Shown here piece after piece: positions 36,001 through 46,026 of a DNA stretch of 64,000 nt. This stretch comes from Cylicocyclus nassatus. Its lineage: Eukaryota; Nematoda; Chromadorea; Rhabditida; Strongylidae. The notes beneath the pieces were generated by a model. It made no database searches, was not told the origin of the DNA, and saw nothing but the letters and a program-made list of their open reading frames with translations. The stretch lies in NCBI GenBank assembly GCA_958299035.1, contig CATQJL010000316.1, forward strand, positions 23,661,676-23,725,675, written 5' to 3'. Within the stretch, counting starts at the first letter, position 1, and every line of letters starts with the position of its first letter. The position numbers were made by a program, and so were the translations under genes.

Positions 36001-39000
36001 AGCCAGACAAAGCAGCTACGAGCGACAATGAAAGAGAACGGATGATTCTTCCGTAACAGCTATTGTTATCTCTTTTTCCACTATGAATTAGATAGAGAAG
36101 TCATTAAATTAGACGAAAAACAAAGATTAATGGTCTACAAATTTTTATGAATTTACCCTAAACGTAATTTCTAACTGCGTAGAAAAATTCATGGCACAAA
36201 ATGCAAATGCAACCCTTGAGACTTCCATTCTTGTACTCCTTCAACCGATGAATGAACCCTATTTGGAAAACTTTCCCGAATGCTTGTCCCATGCAAAAAT
36301 TCTTCAGCTAAAACTGCCTATGCTTTCCTTCCTCGAAAGTGAGATTTAAAGGCAGCTTCCCATCAGACTGGGGGTACTTGGCTCTGGTAGTAATGTAATA
36401 GTAGACCCCCTAGCTAAGCGACTACTGAAGTTCGCAGCCCGAAAGGGGGTCTACGAGGTCTACAAATCGCCTCTTGAGTGGTCCGAATCTTACGGTAGGC
36501 TGGGCGAGTGCGAGATGCATGCAAGGTAGAGACGCAGAGTCGTTGCGGGACTCTGTGCTCATGACTGTGTGCGCTACGCACTCTTGCCTTGCAAATCGAT
36601 ATTGCTGTGTGGGCGGCGCCCGGGCTTACCGTAAGATTCTGACACTTTCGGAGCAAATTTCAGGCATGGTAGACCCCCTCTTTCGCTCCGAACTTCAGTC
36701 ATCGCTTGGGTAAGGGGTCTACTTTAACATCGCCACAAAACCCGGCACCCATCTTTTTGCCGGGACGCTGCCTTTAAGATAAGCGCACTTGGCATGATTT
36801 TGTAACATGCTTCGTAGCTATGTGAAGCTCTCCAACGAAGCATAATAATCGAACTGGTTCTCTGCGCTACTTGGTGGCTCAATGAATGGTTCAAAACCAA
36901 CCGCAAGCAAGCAGGTTTGCTCGACTCGGGTGGACGTTCTTGCACAGCAACCGAAAGAGAAAGTTATTTCTGCAATGTTGAAGGACCCTTTTTTCGTAAA
37001 GGTGCATTCTGAGAGAAAATAAAACTTCTAAAAGTCACATATGACAGACCGTTGTTTGGTATGTTAGGTATGTTTGGCCAAAACTCATTTATTTTCGTCA
37101 TATTAAGCTTTTGTAATCACACGAAAAACTGAAGCAGAGCGAAAAAGTTCTACACGACTCTCATTTGACATTTTAAGGCCTTGCTGTAAAAGCATATGAT
37201 ACGAGAAAATTGCCATGTGGCGTTGGCTCTTGCTCAATAATTCTTTACGATCGCTTATCGCAATAAGAATAATCCCGCAGCTGTTGATATGAAATGAGGA
37301 CAACAAGCTTCGATTCTGCATTACGAAAATAAGCCGATGACGTTGATTCAATGCAGCGTTTCAATGGCTAATAAAATTTCTATGAAAGCAAACAACGAAA
37401 TGAATAGATGTTGTTGCTAACAAGGGAACCATGTGTAAAAAAGTAGCCTTTTTAAATGAATTGTTCAACAAATTAAAGAGCATAAAACGCTGATTCCAAA
37501 TCTGCTTTCCTTATTTGCGGAACGTTTGTGGACGAGGAGGTATGAGCGTTTATTAGATCAAAAAATTAAATGTGAATTTAGGGTAAGATATGAAATTTTC
37601 CCAGCACTTGAATAAAGCAACTAAGTGTGATATATTTTTCAATCAGAGTATTCATTGATTAACTCTGGTAATCAGTGCTATAGTAAAGCGCTAGAAAAAA
37701 TATCACGACATTTTGTCCTATTTGCACACGTAATTTTTGCTCTAATAAAAGCTCATAACTTTTCGTCCATAAACGTTCCGCAGATGAGGAAGGCAAGCTT
37801 GAAATTGATATTTTATTCTCTTTGATATGGTATACATCTTTTCTTAGAAGGCCACTTCAACCAAACACTCTTCCCTTGTAAATATGCTAATTAATGGTTA
37901 CTTTACTCTCCTACATATTCGTGATTATCGGAAAGAATTTTTCAGTCTTTTAACTTTTATTTGATTCCATACTATGTTAACTAACATACCAACAAGTCTA
38001 ATCCTAAAAGATGCATATGCAACTTTCAAAACTTTCATACTTGCATTTTCTCAAGAGGTAAGTGATCCACCATTAAGATCACTAAGCCCTGGTCCCCATG
38101 TAAGAAATTTCATCTAGCACTACCTTTCCATCGCCGAAAGTGATTTTCTAGAGATTAGCGCACTTGGCAACATTTTGTAAAACATGCTTCGTAGCTATGT
38201 GAAGCTCTCCAACGAAGCATAATAATCGAACTGGTTTCTCTATGATGCTTGGTGGCTCAATAACTGGTCCAAAATCGTCTGCAAGCAAGAATTTAGCTTC
38301 GGTCGACTGCGGATGAAGGTGAATTTTTTCCGACGACTACCGTGCATAAAACAGGATTCTGTTTTTTGTAAGTTGTTTATATATCAGAACTTATTTCGAC
38401 CATATCGACTACACTCCAAAAATGTTTAGGTATGATCGATCCCCTAAACTGTCCTTGATCTGGAAGCAATTTCATACAGGCGCATGAAATAGCGATGCAA
38501 TATAATTCAAGGTTTACAAGCACTTCAAATCTTTCAGTTTCAAAGACCTTCAATTGATCATGCTATGGTGGGAGGCTGTACTGGCCTCACAACCTTTCTT
38601 TTGAAATGAGGTCGCACTATTTTCTAAACAGCGAAATCGCTCTCAATAACATTGATGCGGAGAAAGAAGCAACAAAAACTTGCAAGCTTGCAGAAAAGGT
38701 TTGCATGAGACCTCACAAGTGCAGAAATGACCTTAAGATTGACCTTGAGGTGGCAAAGTTGTCGATCAACACAAAATTTCTCCATGTTACGAAGACAGCT
38801 TCAAACGAGCAACTCCTTCTCTAGCACGTTAAAATAGCTTGTAGAGCGCTGATAATAAAGTAACCCTGCTCTCCCGAACTATGCGACGTGAACAAGATAC
38901 ACCATGAAAACTTTTAACCAAAATCACATGCGCTCGTTTATGTGATTCGAAAACGAAACATTCAGTACGCAACCAGAACAGACATCGTTTACAATGCAAA

Positions 39001-40033
39001 TGTCGTACTGAATTATGATGATAGTACTTTTTCTGGGTACAAAGATTACCACTAGAATTAGAGATGCCAATGCTTTGGAAGTGATAAGAAGAATAGGGGA
39101 CACCTCAAAGGCTATTTTCGATTTCAAGGAACAGTAATCAAAAGTGAGTCACCAACTAAAGAGAGTACGACCCACATTTTAGCCATTCGATTTCACTCAA
39201 AAAGAAGAACAAGTAGAAAGTGAAAATGAGATCATTGAAAAAGACAAAAATTTCTTCCGCAAGTTTGATTCGATTTTCGGAAAATTTGAAGAAGTTGTTG
39301 CAATTTAGAAACAAGAATATGTTGCTCGCGTAATTCACTCCCCATGTAGAGCACTTCCGAAAATGTAAAGCCCCCCGCCCTCCCTCCCCCCCCCCAACCC
39401 CGATCTCGAATCAAAGACGTGTAAGCAGATCATCGACCTATATGCCAGGGGCGTACCGAGGGGGGGGGGCGGGGGGGGGGGGGCGCGCGCCCCCCCCCCC
39501 CCGAGAACGGGTCGCGAAATTTTTGAAAGTTACTTACATGGGTTATAAAAATGTGCAAGTGACTTGTTTTTACTTGTAAATAATTAAAATAATTTTTAAA
39601 ATTTTTTAAAAATTCATTTTAGCCTTATAAAAAATTTTTTTCGGGGGCGTGGCTGACGCCACGCCCACTTTTTCCAGATTTTAGGGGTCGGGGACCCAAA
39701 AAATTTGGGAAGCACCCCAAAAATTTTTTCGGAGTGCGTGGCTAACGCCACGCACCTTCTTTAGAAAAAAATTTTTGTCGCGCCCCCCCCCCCCGAGCCG
39801 AAATCCTGGGTACGCCACTGCTATATGCATATTTTCGTGCCACTTTCCAAAAATTTTTCGCAGTCTTATAAAACGTTATTTGTCGCCAACAAAAAATGTA
39901 CCTTCGCTTTGAGCTTTTACAGAAATTACCACTTAACCAAGATTCGAAATATTGATTAAAAAGAAAACTCGAAAACTTTAGGCTCAGATACAAAAAATAA
40001 CTTACCGTGCACCAATAAAGTATTCGGTTCCAT
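22535..40033 (-). CDS. Class I Rab11-family-interacting protein (C2 + Rab11-binding domain)
   Basis: Rab11-FIP class I proteins link Rab11 recycling endosomes to phospholipid membranes and transport. Exons on the minus strand: 40006-40033, 31239-31392, 31119-31186, 30968-31067, 30770-30855, 28611-28761, 28447-28557, 27382-27526, 24262-24321, 23346-23471, 22535-22636. All junctions are GT..AG and the phase holds throughout, giving 376 residues. The N-terminus MEPNTLLVHVASARGLYL opens a C2 domain (about residues 1-120) with GADVIGKCEIPIEQ and MWFALKKRKD. A KMKRKLKVGK stretch follows, as in FIPs. The C-terminal helix SLRLELRVKESRLRDMEEYM continues YMDNLIMRVMERNPELL, the hallmark Rab11-binding motif. 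The middle is Ser-rich and low complexity. Intron 1 is 8.6 kb. Exon 8 to exon 9 could hide further in-phase exons, and reading through exon 8 gives a short isoform ending SPTVSF. Confidence 0.85.
22935..23120. repeat. Inverted-repeat MITE in FIP intron 10
   Basis: The tract CTGAATGCGGACCAGGAAAC..TTCGCCACTTCCATGCGCTGAA is an imperfect inverted copy of 22935-22995. It lies between exons 10 and 11. Confidence 0.65.
24779..24817. repeat. Perfect 17 bp snap-back hairpin in FIP intron 9
   Basis: AATCTTAATGTCCTGTT, a GTCTT loop, then the exact complement. Same design as the hairpin at 6200-6240. A smaller one (GATATCCT/AGGATATC) is at 25149-25171. Confidence 0.8.
24900..25550. repeat. Foldback repeat in FIP intron 8
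   Basis: The arms share TATGAAGGTTCTCATACCCTGA on the left and its complement near 25435-25460, and CAAAATCAGATTTTCAAAGT near 25028 with a counterpart near 25325. The arms have diverged by indels. The ends are not resolved. Confidence 0.5.
26205..26405. repeat. Hairpin MITE in FIP intron 8
   Basis: The ends read GGCCTCAGGCAAGGTTCACG and the complement of CGTGAACTCTGTCCGAGGCC. An inner palindrome ATTGTCGCGATTCAATCGCGAC lies at 26231-26252. Confidence 0.6.
27093..27295. mobile_element. CAGTC-ended MITE, 203 bp, in FIP intron 8
   Basis: The ends CAGTCACGTAGATTTTT and GAAAAATCTACTTGACTG are inverted. The left flank is TA. The arm contains AAATTTGCGCGTGA and the loop has GCGCACGCAA. The same end sequence and GCGCGTGA block define the MITE at 62398-62603. 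Confidence 0.75.
31740..31990. repeat. MITE, CAGCTCATACAATTCATTC family
   Basis: It shares CAGCTCATACAATTCATTC and GCCCAGTACCGTA with 41040-41235 and 58920-59125. It is diverged, with no clear target duplication. Confidence 0.5.
32277..32402. repeat. Hairpin repeat
   Basis: TTTTTGCAGACACCCATTTG and its imperfect complement CAAATGTGAGTGTTGCAAAA bound a stem of about 28 bp around an imperfect inner stem. Confidence 0.6.
32545..32765. repeat. Inverted-repeat MITE
   Basis: TTAGCTGGACACCGGGACTG followed by GTATATCC on the left pairs with GGATATACCAATCTCGGTGT followed by CCAGCTAA on the right. ATTATAGGTCC occurs at both outer ends. Confidence 0.55.
33007..33983 (+). mobile_element. Helitron-like element, 977 bp
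   Basis: The 5' end is TCTTATATATAAAGC after an A, followed by a TCTG microsatellite (33028-33066). The 3' end has the hairpin CCCGG-GCGGAG-CCGGG (33956-33971), then CCAACTAG before a T. The 5'-TC, the 3' hairpin, CTAG and insertion between A and T are the standard Helitron signature. It encodes no Rep/helicase, so it is non-autonomous. A mariner-type MITE is nested inside at 33271-33940. Confidence 0.75.
33271..33940. mobile_element. Mariner-ended MITE nested in the Helitron
   Basis: The ends CATGGCGTCCCAAAAAAATG and (complement) CAGGGTGTCCCAAAAAAATG are flanked by TA (33269-33270, 33941-33942). The arms are about 160 bp. ACAGGGTGTCCCAAAA is a classic mariner terminus. Confidence 0.8.
35445..35610. 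repeat. GC-rich hairpin repeat
   Basis: GGACTATACGTCGCCGAA at 35468-35485 pairs with TTCGGCGACATATAGTCC at 35579-35596. Smaller stems lie inside. It is much richer in GC than its surroundings. Confidence 0.6.
36356..36777. mobile_element. TTAAAGGCAGC-ended MITE with inner GTAGACCCC repeat
   Basis: Outer ends are TTAAAGGCAGC and GCTGCCTTTAA. Inside, 36402-36718 is a second inverted repeat with GTAGACCCC ends and a central CTTACGGTAGGC / GCTTACCGTAAG pair. Outer ends match the MITE at 45743-46026. Duplication copy 2 gives the empty site. Confidence 0.7.
36804..36859. other. Conserved 56 bp block, copy 1
   Basis: The block is identical to 38180-38235 although the sequence on both sides has diverged. 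ATGCTTCGT and ACGAAGCAT form a perfect 9 bp stem around a 19-base loop, followed by AATAATCGAACTGG. No known RNA family is recognised. Confidence 0.5.
37190..38330. repeat. Tandem segmental duplication, copy 2
   Basis: This is the second copy of 35640-37000, without the MITE. It contains the conserved block at 38180-38235. No gene is visible. Confidence 0.65.
39440..39830. mobile_element. GGCGTACC-ended repeat with G/C tracts
   Basis: The ends are CAGGGGCGTACCGAGG and (complement) GCAGTGGCGTACCCAGG. Inside are GTGGCTGACGCCACGCCC palindromes at 39648-39665 and 39737-39755, and runs of 10 or more G or C. The end motif is common to several animal DNA transposon families; I cannot choose one. 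A fragment (TTCGCGACCCGTTTTC) recurs at 46118. Confidence 0.55.
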
Positions 40034-40547
40034 ATAGATGGGTGGAAAAATCGCTCCACTTGTAAGTGAGATATGACTCGGCCGCGACGATCGGGAACGA
40101 TTGGGAGACAAGTCTGCGAATAGCGGATATCAAGTAGACGACGAGACGATGGCCAAAGCCAGATTAGATTCAAGGCGCTTTAGGTTGGGTGACTAGCGAC
40201 GATTAGTTAAAACAAAAATGCTGTTCGATGGAGGTTTGGACAAAAATAGAACAAAGAGAGAATTTGGGAGGATTAGGAAAACTTACGAGGAACGTTTGGG
40301 TGCCTAAACTTCAAAAACATAGGCGAAGAAAGAGCAAATTTGAAAGAAGGTAACTGAACCGATAAACGGTCAAACATGAAAACAATGAAAACAACTGACT
40401 CATGATTTTTTTATAAACTTTCGATAACAACGGGTATCATACAATAACAATAACAAACAACTTTGTAACAAACTAGCCAACAAAGATATGATTGATTTGT
40501 GCAGCTAACAAACTTCAGAGGAAACCTATGTGACTGAGACCGATTTA

Positions 40548-40895
40548 AACACATTTTCGAAATTTGTGAAATTCAAACAAAATACAGCCATCCCAATCAA
40601 TAGCGGATGTTCCCGGCCGCACGGCACCTGACATGGTCTGGCAATTGAAGTACAAACATCGGAGAGCGGAAAGGGGGGGGGGGCGCATGGAGCGAAAACC
40701 AAAAGCAATCAGAGGACAGGAACGCAGACGTAAACAAGCGTCTTCTTCTTGCTCTTCTTTCTCGCCATCCGAGTCACTCGTAGTCTGGCGTGGACCACTT
40801 TGATTCCCGTTTTGCGAGTTCTCCACCATTTGCTGCTCTTCACCATAATGGACAGGCAGGATGATGATTACGTGGGTACGGGCATCTTTTTCTAC
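40548..40895 (-). pseudogene. Acidic-tailed last exon, duplication copy 1 (stop lost)
   Basis: The acceptor AGTTGCAG opens a frame reading VEKDARTHVIIILPVHYGEE, then MVENSQNGNQSG and SDSDGEKEEQEEDA. In copy 2 the next codon is TGA; here it is TGT, and the frame runs on to 40548 through sequence that is non-coding in copy 2. Upstream exons are not found. The product is unknown; the short acidic C-terminus is typical of many small nuclear or adaptor proteins. Confidence 0.4.
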
Positions 40896-42720
40896 CTGCA
40901 ACTAAAGCTACAACATGTTTTGGGCACTTTATGTAGGAATGGAACTAATCTACAGTTGTTTGCGGGAGCAGACAATATGTGTCGACAGATCCACTCATAG
41001 CGAAACCCTCAAGTGGAAAATGATCCCGAGATCTTGACCAAAAAATTGCCAAAGGTCAGCTCAGATAGTTCACTCGCGTCCGAGTAATCCAACTTAGAAC
41101 TCTTGCCCAGTACCGTAATCTGATCAGTCAGCGCCTCTGAGTACGGTATTGGGAGAACTCGGAGTTGAACCTCTTGAAGACGAATATTATAATTACCTGC
41201 TGAACAATGGCTTAGTTGAGGCCTACCCAAACTAGGAACCCTAATATATCCAGATTCGTTTGTACACCGCCTATATTTCGCAAAATAGCTATCGACAAAA
41301 AATGTTCATGATTACCGTAGAGATAATAACACAATTTGTTCTATAATGTTTTGAATACTTTTGTAAAATCGTACATTAGACGACCTGTCCCTATTTATGG
41401 CAACACGCAACAAAACATTCAGCAAGTATTTGTTTTTGCAGGCAGATTAGGGATGAAAAACAAAAAATTGAGGTCACCTACACATCAAAAACATCTACGT
41501 TCCAAAATACGAGAGAGGGTGGAATTGTACGATAGGATTACGATGGGCTACGGTTTAACAACGCGGAAGAGAGAGATTTTCCAGGTGAACTTGCAGACCA
41601 CCTAACTTTTTTTGTACAACTTACGCAACTGTTTCAAGGTCAATTATGTTGGACAGATGAAACTCAACCTCGATGAAAAGATGCGATTTGAGAGCCTAGC
41701 AAAAGAAACTCAGAACAAAGAGAATGCCATTTAAAGTATCTGTCTTGCAGTTTTGAAGGCGTCCAGGCACAATAACAATTTGTTTCTCAACTGCTATATA
41801 AAAAAGCGCTTATACTCACTAATCAGTCACATGGTAACCAAGGAAACATAACTTCATATTTCAAAAGTATTCCTCAATAAAGTGAATGAAGATTTTTGAA
41901 ATTTCAAACAAGAAGATAGAGTACAAGCTAATAGACAAGACACTGCGAGCAAACTGTAGTTCTAGACTGCAGCTTCATAAATTTTGTGACGTATGTACAA
42001 GAAACAAATGGACTGAATTAATGCGTCAGCTATGCTGATTATTACGCGCGGCATGACGTTGGGGCACAAGAAAAGACCGTTTCTGATAATCTGCGACTGA
42101 ATACGATTTGCGAACATGAAGCATACCGTCTCGATCGATGCAGTTGAGTTTCTTACCTAAGTAAACTACTGGGTAACTTTCCATTGATTGAATATAGAAA
42201 GCGAACACTCGAGCTCAGGAGAAACTGCTTCTTTTTTGTTACGATGGCTTTGATAGAAACATGCGGTTCCAGCACGTCAAGGGCACGGCGCTAACACGGG
42301 CAATTCTGGACGCAGCCTTACAAATACATAATCTTGAAAAAATGGAGAGATAGCTTTATCAGGAGGGGCTTGAGGCGCTTGACAACGCTGTTCTGAGAAT
42401 CGGTTGTTCAAAAAAAGCGAGAATACTTTTAGGAATAACACATCCCGAAACGCCCATTATTTTTATTTTTACAAATGGGATACAGAAAAAGGCTGTGATT
42501 GTTGGTTTCTGTTTTCAATTTCTTTCTGGGACAAGCAAGTTGAGACAAATTGAGAGCTACTACGCTGTGAAAAATAATCATTCAAAGATGTTTTTCTAAT
42601 GAATTTCATACATAAGAACGGCAATCGTTTGACAATAGCACGAAAGAAGCAGTGGAAAATTTAGAGCCAGAAAGGGTGCAAAACTTCTGAAAATGTTCTC
42701 ATGGAATTTGCCGTGAATAA

Positions 42721-43553
42721 TTAGGATAACCTTTTGAAATGTATTAAGATTGAAGTTAACATTGTAAAAAAATTTTTTTTTCTTCGCGTGTAATGCCAGA
42801 TCCTCTTCTCTTTTTTCAGAGTTGTAGGTTCGCAAACATGCTGAATAGTGAAATCCGAAAATAGCTAAGTAACACAACGCCAACTTTCTAAAAAAAGATT
42901 TCTGTTACGCCTCCCCTCCTCTAAAAGTCTTCAAAAATAACCATGCAAGTCTCCCGCGAATTCCAAGAAGCCTTGAATGATTTCACAGATTGGTGCACTA
43001 TAAAAAGAATTCGTGACTCATTCTAGATTATATACGTTAACGAGCGGATTATACGTTGAATATGGTCAAAATAAAGTATTCCACCTCGAAAGTGGAGGAC
43101 TTTCATCTACAAAGCTAACTTGCTCACATTCTCTAGCAGCATAAATTCACTGTAGACGACAGTATGCAAACACTCGCTAGGGAAAAGAACGAAGTGCACT
43201 TCTGCGTAATGCTAAGAACAGATACAACAGATGTTCATTCGGCTTTTGCAAGACTGCACGATGTTCTCCGCTTACGATGTCCCTGTTCTTGGCAACTTTG
43301 AGCCGACTAGCTCAAATTTCTATCGATAGCAGCAGTTTATTTCGCAAGGAAACAAGATCTTTGAGCAATTTAGCGGAGGTATAGCGGAGACAAGTGCAGA
43401 CTTTAGAATCAATGCCACCGTGAATCGTAAACATATGGGCGCTGCAATGCAAACAAAGATAAAATGAGCATAAAAAGTGGGAAGAAAACTCTTGATGGTC
43501 TAAATTTATTCAGGTCAACAAGCTGAATTCAAAGATTTGCATCGCTTACTCAC
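42721..43553. other. Spacer
   Basis: No gene is recognised between the duplication and the WD40 fragment. Confidence 0.35.
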
Positions 43554-44472
43554 CGCTGGCACGACGTTCTCTGCCCCGCTGCTATAGTCAAAAGAGATCC
43601 GTCAACAGAAAAACCGAATGTCATTTATGAAGCCGGTCTGAGAAAAAAGTGTATTAGATGCATGTGAAATCGGGAAGTTGAAGCTGACAAGTACAACTCC
43701 AAAAAACACAAGCAAAGAACTAGTGCTTTGAGTGCAGGGTACAATACCAGATGAGAGAAAAACTCAAAAGAGCGATGTAAAATCACTCCCCCAAAATTTA
43801 AGGCAGGCTGTCAATTCAAAATAACCGTGTTAGCGCATTCGAAAAAAAATATAGTAAACAGTCACGAAGGACTAACCATTTCTTTTGACAAAACATGCGC
43901 GCACTTTTGTAGTCAGTGGCCACCTTCCATAGCCTCAGTTCGCCGTCATCAGATCCGGTTGCCATCAGCTCTAGAACTTTTAAAATAAATTGCGCGTACT
44001 TTATCAAAGAACAATGATAAATATGCCATTCATTGCCATTCAATCCCTCGCATACCAGTCTTACCAGGCGACCACCATCAAATCAGAGGGCAAAAAACTT
44101 CGAATTCTGGAGCTTTTCGTATCTTGTAGGCTATAGGAAAATCCCAAAATCAATTTTTCCCACTCTCAGATTCAAATATAATCTCATTGCAGACTCTCGA
44201 AATGGAAATTCCAAGCAGTAATTGATATTCAACTTTTTTATGCTCTATGTGAACCGCTTCAGCAATTTTAAAGCATATCTCCACAGATGCATAGCAGTGA
44301 AATTACATCCATAAACAAAAAAAAGGTCAAGAGACTCTCGTGATGGGCTACTTACCAAAAAAGGCACTGCAGTCATGCAAATCACCCATCTTGGACCACC
44401 AGATGCCTTCAGGCCATGAATAAGTTTCCGTACCATCAATGATTTCTTTTTCCATATAGACCATAAGCAGAT
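43554..44472 (-). pseudogene. WD40 gene fragment resembling RRP9/U3-55K, broken
   Basis: RRP9 (U3-55K) is a WD-repeat protein of the U3 snoRNP that acts in pre-rRNA processing. Exon-like blocks on the minus strand: 44356-44472 reads ICLWSIWKKKSLMVRKLIHG and ends AVPFL; 43877-43968 reads LMATGSDDGELRLWKVATDY; 43554-43637 reads TGFINDIR, then, after a +1 shift, FSVDGSLLTIAAGQ. Order and spacing match the last three WD repeats of RRP9. Evidence of decay: one extra T in a T5 run at 43608-43612 shifts the frame, and the splice phase between the last two blocks does not fit. Possible earlier pieces lie at 45129-45600. It could be a real gene with sequencing errors; I favour a pseudogene. Confidence 0.5.
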
Positions 44473-45742
44473 CTGAAAAAATATGCGTAGTCAGATTGAG
44501 ATGCAAGAAGTGCTGATGTAGGACGACGCAGGATTCAGAGAGATCTAGTCTAAGTTTTCAAATAAAGTGGGCCCAAATCTGGACAGCTGAATTTTCTATA
44601 TGGATAATGTTTGAATGCAGTCATTTATTAAGACACTGCCCAGATGGTACCTCATACAGAGCTTCCGTTGCTAAAAAGTTCGATACCTACTCAAACACTT
44701 CACCGGAACTTCCGCAGGACAAGCAGAATTTGCAGCGGTGTAGGATTTTCCTTACTAGTACAAAAGTGGAAAAGTTGGGATTGGAAACTTCGCAGGATTT
44801 TTTTATGTCAGACTGGTTGAAAACGGGAACTTCCGCAGGACTTGTTACAAAACGCTGCGGAAATCCCGAAAATGCCAGTGGTTCAGCAGCACTTTGGCCT
44901 GACAGTACACTTCGAATGTGTTGTCTCTTACGATGCTGTCTCGCCAAAAACTCAAATGATTTCTGGAACATGACTACCCGTCTCAACCCTTCCCTCCCCC
45001 CTTCCTTCCCCATTAGTATCCGAATAAAAAGCACAAAAAGCACACTTTCTGGAAACTGCCTCCAAAATCGGTAGATTCTTTTATTTACGAAAAGTGCCAA
45101 ACAAAATCAAAAACCAGCACCTTTCATTCTAAAAAGCGGTGCGAGTGAAAGAAGAGCTAGGCAAAGGACAAGAGACAAAAGAGCAGACGATCGAGAATAG
45201 AACAAGCAAAGCTGCAGGTGTAAAGAAAAGTAAACGTGCGGCGTACGACTGCTTGAGCTGGCTTATTCGTCTGCAGCAATCACAATCGAAGGACAAAAAC
45301 GACACCAGATATGGGCACTCGACAAGCTTTTTGTCGACATAGGCTAGATTGCAGTGTTTGTTGATGAATATGAGGGGATCCGTCTCATGACAGATTATTG
45401 TCGGTGTACTTATCACGAGGGATAACTCTTGTCGTTCATCACTCAGCGTCCTGCTCCCAAATGCCCCATGAAAGCTTCAGCTGACATCGTAAAAGCATTA
45501 TGGTCTTGACTGGTGATTTGCGGCAAACAATTAGTGCCGTTATGCCACCAAACAGCTTTGACGCAAGCCATCGCGTTTTAGCAAATAGTAGGTAGCAATC
45601 TCGCATTCTTTTTCGAGAAGGGGGAAAACCCAAAGCCGGGTGGAAATCTCCTATAACAAAGGGATTGAGGAAAGCTTTGGCAAGCTCATGATCCTTGAAG
45701 AGATTTTCAAACTTCTTGCAACTCACACAATGTCAGAAAATC
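44473..45742 (-). other. Possible upstream RRP9 pieces and spacer
   Basis: On the minus strand, LFGGITALIVCRKSPVKT (45490-45560) and ETDPLIFINKHCNL (45310-45400) are weakly like RRP9 repeats (LFGHQDxxTALDxxxR and SQLVFxGHxxSID). They are out of frame with each other, so support is thin. The rest is repeat-like, with CGGAACTTCCGCAGGAC near 44705 and 44830. Confidence 0.25.
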
Positions 45743-46026
45743 TTAAAGGCAGCGTCCAGGCAAATCTAAACATACATATGAGGATCTAATATGGATAGTA
45801 ATTATGGAGCCCTAACTATGCCACTGCCCAAGCGGCAGCTCAGGTAGTAGTGCTCTAACGACTGAGATATTCGCGTCAAAACTAGACCCCGGGGTCCTCG
45901 AGGCGAATATCTAAACCGTTTGAGCACTACCTGAGCTGCCGGTTGGGCAATGGCTTAGTTAGAGCCCCAAAATTACTATCCACGTGAGAGCCCCATAGCA
46001 CAGATTTGCCTGGATGCTGCCTTTAA
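45743..46026. mobile_element. TTAAAGGCAGC-ended hairpin MITE
   Basis: The ends TTAAAGGCAGCGTCCAGGCA and complement are at 45743 and 46026. The arms include CAAGCGGCAGCTCAGGTAGT and its complement. The loop has GACCCCGGGGTC. End sequence matches 36356-36777; the arm is related to 41040-41235 and 58920-59125. Confidence 0.75.

Larger units (their letters stand above)
35640..37000. repeat. Tandem segmental duplication, copy 1
   Basis: It aligns with 37190-38330: ATTGCCGTATGGCATTGG against ATTGCCATGTGGCGTTGG at the start, and the conserved block at 36804-36859 at the end. It carries a MITE (36356-36777) that copy 2 lacks. Confidence 0.65.
31393..40005 (-). other. First intron of the FIP gene, 8.6 kb
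   Basis: The intron lies between a 28 bp first coding exon and the C2 exons. It holds a MITE at 31740-31990, hairpins at 32277-32402 and 32545-32765, a Helitron, a tandem segmental duplication (35640-38330) and the GGCGTACC element at 39440-39830. The parts 34000-35440 and 38830-39430 show nothing I recognise. Confidence 0.75.
38460..42720. repeat. Dispersed segmental duplication, copy 1
   Basis: It aligns in direct orientation with 57310-60570. Anchors: the AATTTCATA..GCATGAAATAGCGATG region near 38470, CGGTCAA near 40365, AACGGGAATC near 40810, TCAGTCACATGGTAACCAAG near 41825, ATGGACTGAATTAATGCGTC near 42009 and GAACGGCAATCGT near 42617. The FIP first exon (40006-40033) and the 39440-39830 element lie inside copy 1 but I find no equivalent of either in copy 2. 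Confidence 0.65.

Noticed and set aside
36474..36713. GC-rich reading frames around 36414-36713
   Set aside because: They lie wholly within the arms and loop of an inverted-repeat MITE.
41336..41605. Plus-strand ORF of 89 residues in duplication copy 1
   Set aside because: The aligned sequence in copy 2 (59225-59480) has frame-breaking indels, so the frame is not conserved.
44607..45100. Overlapping long frames on both strands (155 and 137 residues)
   Set aside because: No recognisable domain, low-complexity composition, and both strands are open, as expected by chance in a repeat-like stretch.
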